From assembly GCA_947489825.1 (NCBI GenBank), contig CANLFL010000025.1:1-8822 (forward strand): a stretch of 8,822 nt of DNA. Reading direction: 5' to 3'. Position numbers and translations under genes: made by a program. The notes under the pieces were generated by a model. It did not search any database. It saw nothing but the letters and a program-made list of their open reading frames with translations, and was not told where the DNA came from. The DNA is from Candidatus Nanopelagicaceae bacterium. Its GTDB lineage: Bacteria; Actinomycetota; Actinomycetes; Nanopelagicales; Nanopelagicaceae. Every line of letters starts with the position of its first letter. The stretch's first letter is position 1. Positions 7,875 through 8,822 of the stretch are shown one piece after another.

Positions 7875-7896
7875 GGCTAGCGATTCATATCGCGCC
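7875..7896 (+). other. GC-rich bulged hairpin in the rodA-rne gap
   Basis: GCGAT (7880-7884) pairs with ATCGC (7889-7893) around the four-base loop TCAT. After a two-base TA bulge the stem continues with GGC (7875-7877) and GCC (7894-7896), giving 8 base pairs. It is the most stable-looking structure in the gap. No T-run follows, so a structural or processing role is more likely than intrinsic termination. Confidence 0.45.
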
Positions 7897-7940
7897 AGCG
7901 GCGGACTCATTAAATTTAGGTAATTTTAAGTAGGAAGTTT

Positions 7941-7962
7941 TGGGTATCGAACCCACAGTGGG
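7941..7962 (+). other. Competing hairpins sharing one strand
   Basis: ACCCA (7951-7955) can pair with TGGGT upstream (7941-7945, loop ATCGA) or, through CCCA, with TGGG downstream (7959-7962, loop CAG). The two stems exclude each other, an arrangement found in RNA switches, but both are only 4-5 bp. Confidence 0.35.
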
Positions 7963-7978
7963 ATCGATAGAAAAATTT

Positions 7979-7996
7979 GCTCAGGGAGACTTGAGC
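7979..7996 (+). other. Small hairpin in the presumed rne leader
   Basis: GCTCA (7979-7983) pairs with TGAGC (7992-7996); a G-T pair (7984, 7991) can extend the stem to six, leaving the purine-rich loop GGAGAC. A competing pairing of CTTG (7990-7993) with CAAG (8002-8005) also exists. Confidence 0.35.
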
Positions 7997-8004
7997 CATA
8001 GCAA

Positions 8005-8024
8005 GCCAATACATAAGTAATGGC
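8005..8024 (+). other. Hairpin immediately before the rne ribosome binding site
   Basis: GCCA (8005-8008) pairs with TGGC (8021-8024). After an A-A mismatch two further pairs form (8010-8011 with 8018-8019), closing a six-base loop. It ends two bases before the AGAGGA ribosome binding site, a position suited to influencing ribosome access or mRNA cleavage. Confidence 0.35.
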
Positions 8025-8026
8025 GT

Positions 8027-8032
8027 AGAGGA
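8027..8032 (+). promoter_or_regulatory. Ribosome binding site for rne
   Basis: AGAGGA lies 10 nt before ATG (8043) and 7 nt before an in-frame GTG at 8040-8042. The tandem GTG-ATG leaves a one-residue uncertainty in the start. The preceding in-frame stop is TGA at 7992-7994. Confidence 0.6.
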
Positions 8033-8042
8033 TTTTATAGTG

Positions 8043-8822
8043 ATGGCAATCGAGCCAAAGTCACCGCGCAAGCGTGCGGTTAAAAAAAGTAAGTCAAAAG
8101 CAGGCAGCGAAAATACAGAAGTATCTGTTGTCGCACCAGCACCCGAGGCGGAAGCAGCTCCCAAGACGCGTAAACGCGCTGCTGCGATTCCGGTCCCAAT
8201 TTTTCAAGCAGCTGAAGCAGCTGAAGCTCCTGCAAAGGCGCCACGCCGCGCAAAAGCTAAGAGCGGTGATGAGAAAGTTGTTGCAGAAGATTCCTCACCA
8301 GCGGCCAGTGCGGCCAGTGCAGCCGGTGATGACAGTTATTCAGATCCACGCAGCCGTAATCGTCGCCGTCGCCGCGGAGGACGCGGACGTCGTCGCCCGC
8401 AAGGTGAAGGTGCTGAAGGCGCAGATGCAGATTCACAGGAAGATTCAACAGAAGAGTCAGAAGATGGTTCTTCGAGCGACTCTGCAGATGGCACTACACA
8501 TCGTCGCCGCCGCCGCCGTCGTGCAGCAGGAGAAGATGTTACTCCAGGAGAAACAATTGATGAAGATGGCGTCGTAACTGTCGTCAAGGTTCGCGAAGTA
8601 CGTGAGCGTCCAGCTCGCGCAGAACGTGCAGAGCGCGCAGAACGTGCAGAACGAGGAACTCGTAACCGTCGTGAGCGCGATCGTGGTCGTGATCGTGACC
8701 GTGGAGATTCACGCGGAGATTACCGCGAGCCATACCGCCGCCGCGGAACAGTAATTACAGATGGTGAATTCTTAGCTCGCCGCGAAAATGTTGATCGCGA
8801 AATGGTTGTTCGCCAAATTGGA
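8043..8822 (+). CDS. rne: Ribonuclease E/G, N-terminal part (3'-truncated by window edge)
   Basis: Start of the single-strand-specific endoribonuclease that drives mRNA decay and rRNA/tRNA maturation. The frame is open through the last base: 260 codons without a stop. Residues 1 to about 230 are low complexity: a Lys/Arg-rich start (PKSPRKRAVKKSKSK), Ala/Glu-rich stretches, an arginine block at 103-118, an acidic Ser/Asp/Glu stretch at about 121-150, seven arginines at 154-160, and AER repeats. From about 237 the sequence matches the conserved segment leading into the catalytic core of actinobacterial RNase E (EFLARRENVDREMVVRQIG, 242-260). The S1 domain and catalytic residues are outside the window, so activity cannot be verified. 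Actinobacterial RNase E usually carries such a long N-terminal extension, probably for RNA or partner binding. It lies 228 nt after rodA and is likely transcribed from its own promoter. Confidence 0.9.
   Translation, partial: MAIEPKSPRKRAVKKSKSKAGSENTEVSVVAPAPEAEAAPKTRKRAAAIPVPIFQAAEAAEAPAKAPRRAKAKSGDEKVVAEDSSPAASAASAAGDDSYSDPRSRNRRRRRGGRGRRRPQGEGAEGADADSQEDSTEESEDGSSSDSADGTTHRRRRRRRAAGEDVTPGETIDEDGVVTVVKVREVRERPARAERAERAERAERGTRNRRERDRGRDRDRGDSRGDYREPYRRRGTVITDGEFLARRENVDREMVVRQIG
8619..8654 (+). repeat. Four 9-nt in-frame repeats encoding Ala-Glu-Arg in rne
   Basis: Four consecutive copies of GCAGAACGT with small variations (GAG for GAA, CGC or CGA for CGT) encode AERAERAERAER at residues 193-204 of RNase E. 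Copies 1 and 3 are identical. The alternating charges could form a charged helix; the copy number may vary by slippage. Confidence 0.9.

Larger units (their letters stand above)
7815..8042 (+). promoter_or_regulatory. rodA-rne intergenic region with candidate structured 5' leader of rne
   Basis: This is the only non-coding stretch of more than 12 nt in the window (228 nt). I find no protein gene, tRNA or convincing Rho-independent terminator (no hairpin is followed by a T-run). It contains five small inverted repeats: 7820-7860, 7875-7896, 7941-7962, 7979-7996 and 8005-8024. An AT-rich segment at 7909-7940 offers several TANNNT boxes (for example TAAATT at 7911-7916 and TAATTT at 7921-7926) that could serve as the -10 of rne, but no clear -35 pairs with them, so the promoter is not resolved. 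RNase E genes in several bacteria have long 5' UTRs through which the enzyme controls its own mRNA; that this is such a leader is inference. Confidence 0.5.

Noticed and set aside
7820..7896. An intrinsic terminator after rodA.
   Set aside because: Neither hairpin is followed by a T-run, so Rho-independent termination is not supported; read-through into rne remains possible.
7823..7920. AATTTAGG appears twice in the rodA-rne gap (7823-7830 and 7913-7920), as possible regulator half-sites.
   Set aside because: An 8-mer repeated in AT-rich sequence, 90 nt apart and with no third copy, is not sufficient evidence for an operator.
7941..7957. The complement reads GGGTTCGATACCC, resembling a tRNA T-arm on the minus strand.
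   Set aside because: The T-stem would have only four of five pairs, and no complement of the following acceptor-like segment (AACTTCC) exists at the required distance. No anticodon arm can be built, so it is not a tRNA.
3258..7970. The 13-mer GTGGGATCGATAG occurs both in mreC (about 3258-3270) and in the rodA-rne gap (7958-7970).
   Set aside because: One shared 13-mer in a window of this size is close to chance expectation, and one copy is constrained by coding. No longer homology flanks it.
8074..8587. Long open frames on both strands across the start of rne.
   Set aside because: They are shadows of Arg/Ala/Glu-rich coding sequence, which yields few stops in other frames. Their translations are low complexity, while the 8043 frame leads into conserved RNase E sequence.

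Overview
The window is a chromosomal stretch from an actinobacterium. The gene order folC, DUF4233 membrane gene, ndk, mreB, mreC, mreD, mrdA, rodA and then rne, all on the + strand, is the conserved actinobacterial neighbourhood, and the proteins match it (DUF4233 is essentially an actinobacterial family; the RNase E has the long disordered N-terminus typical of that phylum). Base composition looks moderate by eye, well below Streptomyces or mycobacteria, and intergenic space is small. This suggests a compact, lower-GC lineage such as the planktonic freshwater Actinobacteria (Nanopelagicales/acI-like). The lineage is inference; the phylum assignment is strong.

Layout: 2-1297 is folC, missing its 5' end, overlapped by the DUF4233 gene (1294-1629). 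ndk (1642-2064) starts with GTG and has no Shine-Dalgarno, but a TANNNT box lies 6 nt upstream, so it may be read from a leaderless mRNA. From 2065 to 7814 run the five elongasome genes mreB, mreC, mreD, mrdA (PBP2) and rodA, with gaps of at most 11 nt or overlaps of 1-4 nt. A 228-nt gap (7815-8042) contains no protein gene but several small inverted repeats. rne begins at 8043 and runs off the 3' edge as an open frame.

How the genes work together: MreB filaments on the inner membrane face organise MreC, MreD, the SEDS glycan polymerase RodA and the transpeptidase PBP2 for lateral wall synthesis. All five are in one apparent operon with translationally coupled junctions. FolC (folate polyglutamylation) and Ndk (NTP balance) are housekeeping genes habitually found upstream. 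RNase E is the major mRNA and rRNA processing endonuclease.

This is essentially an ordinary conserved housekeeping region. I see no mobile element, CRISPR array, defence system, tRNA or rRNA, and no undescribed multi-gene system. The points most worth a second look are the structured rne leader, the direct rodA-rne junction, the likely leaderless ndk promoter, the cysteine pairs of PBP2 and the low-complexity N-terminus of RNase E.
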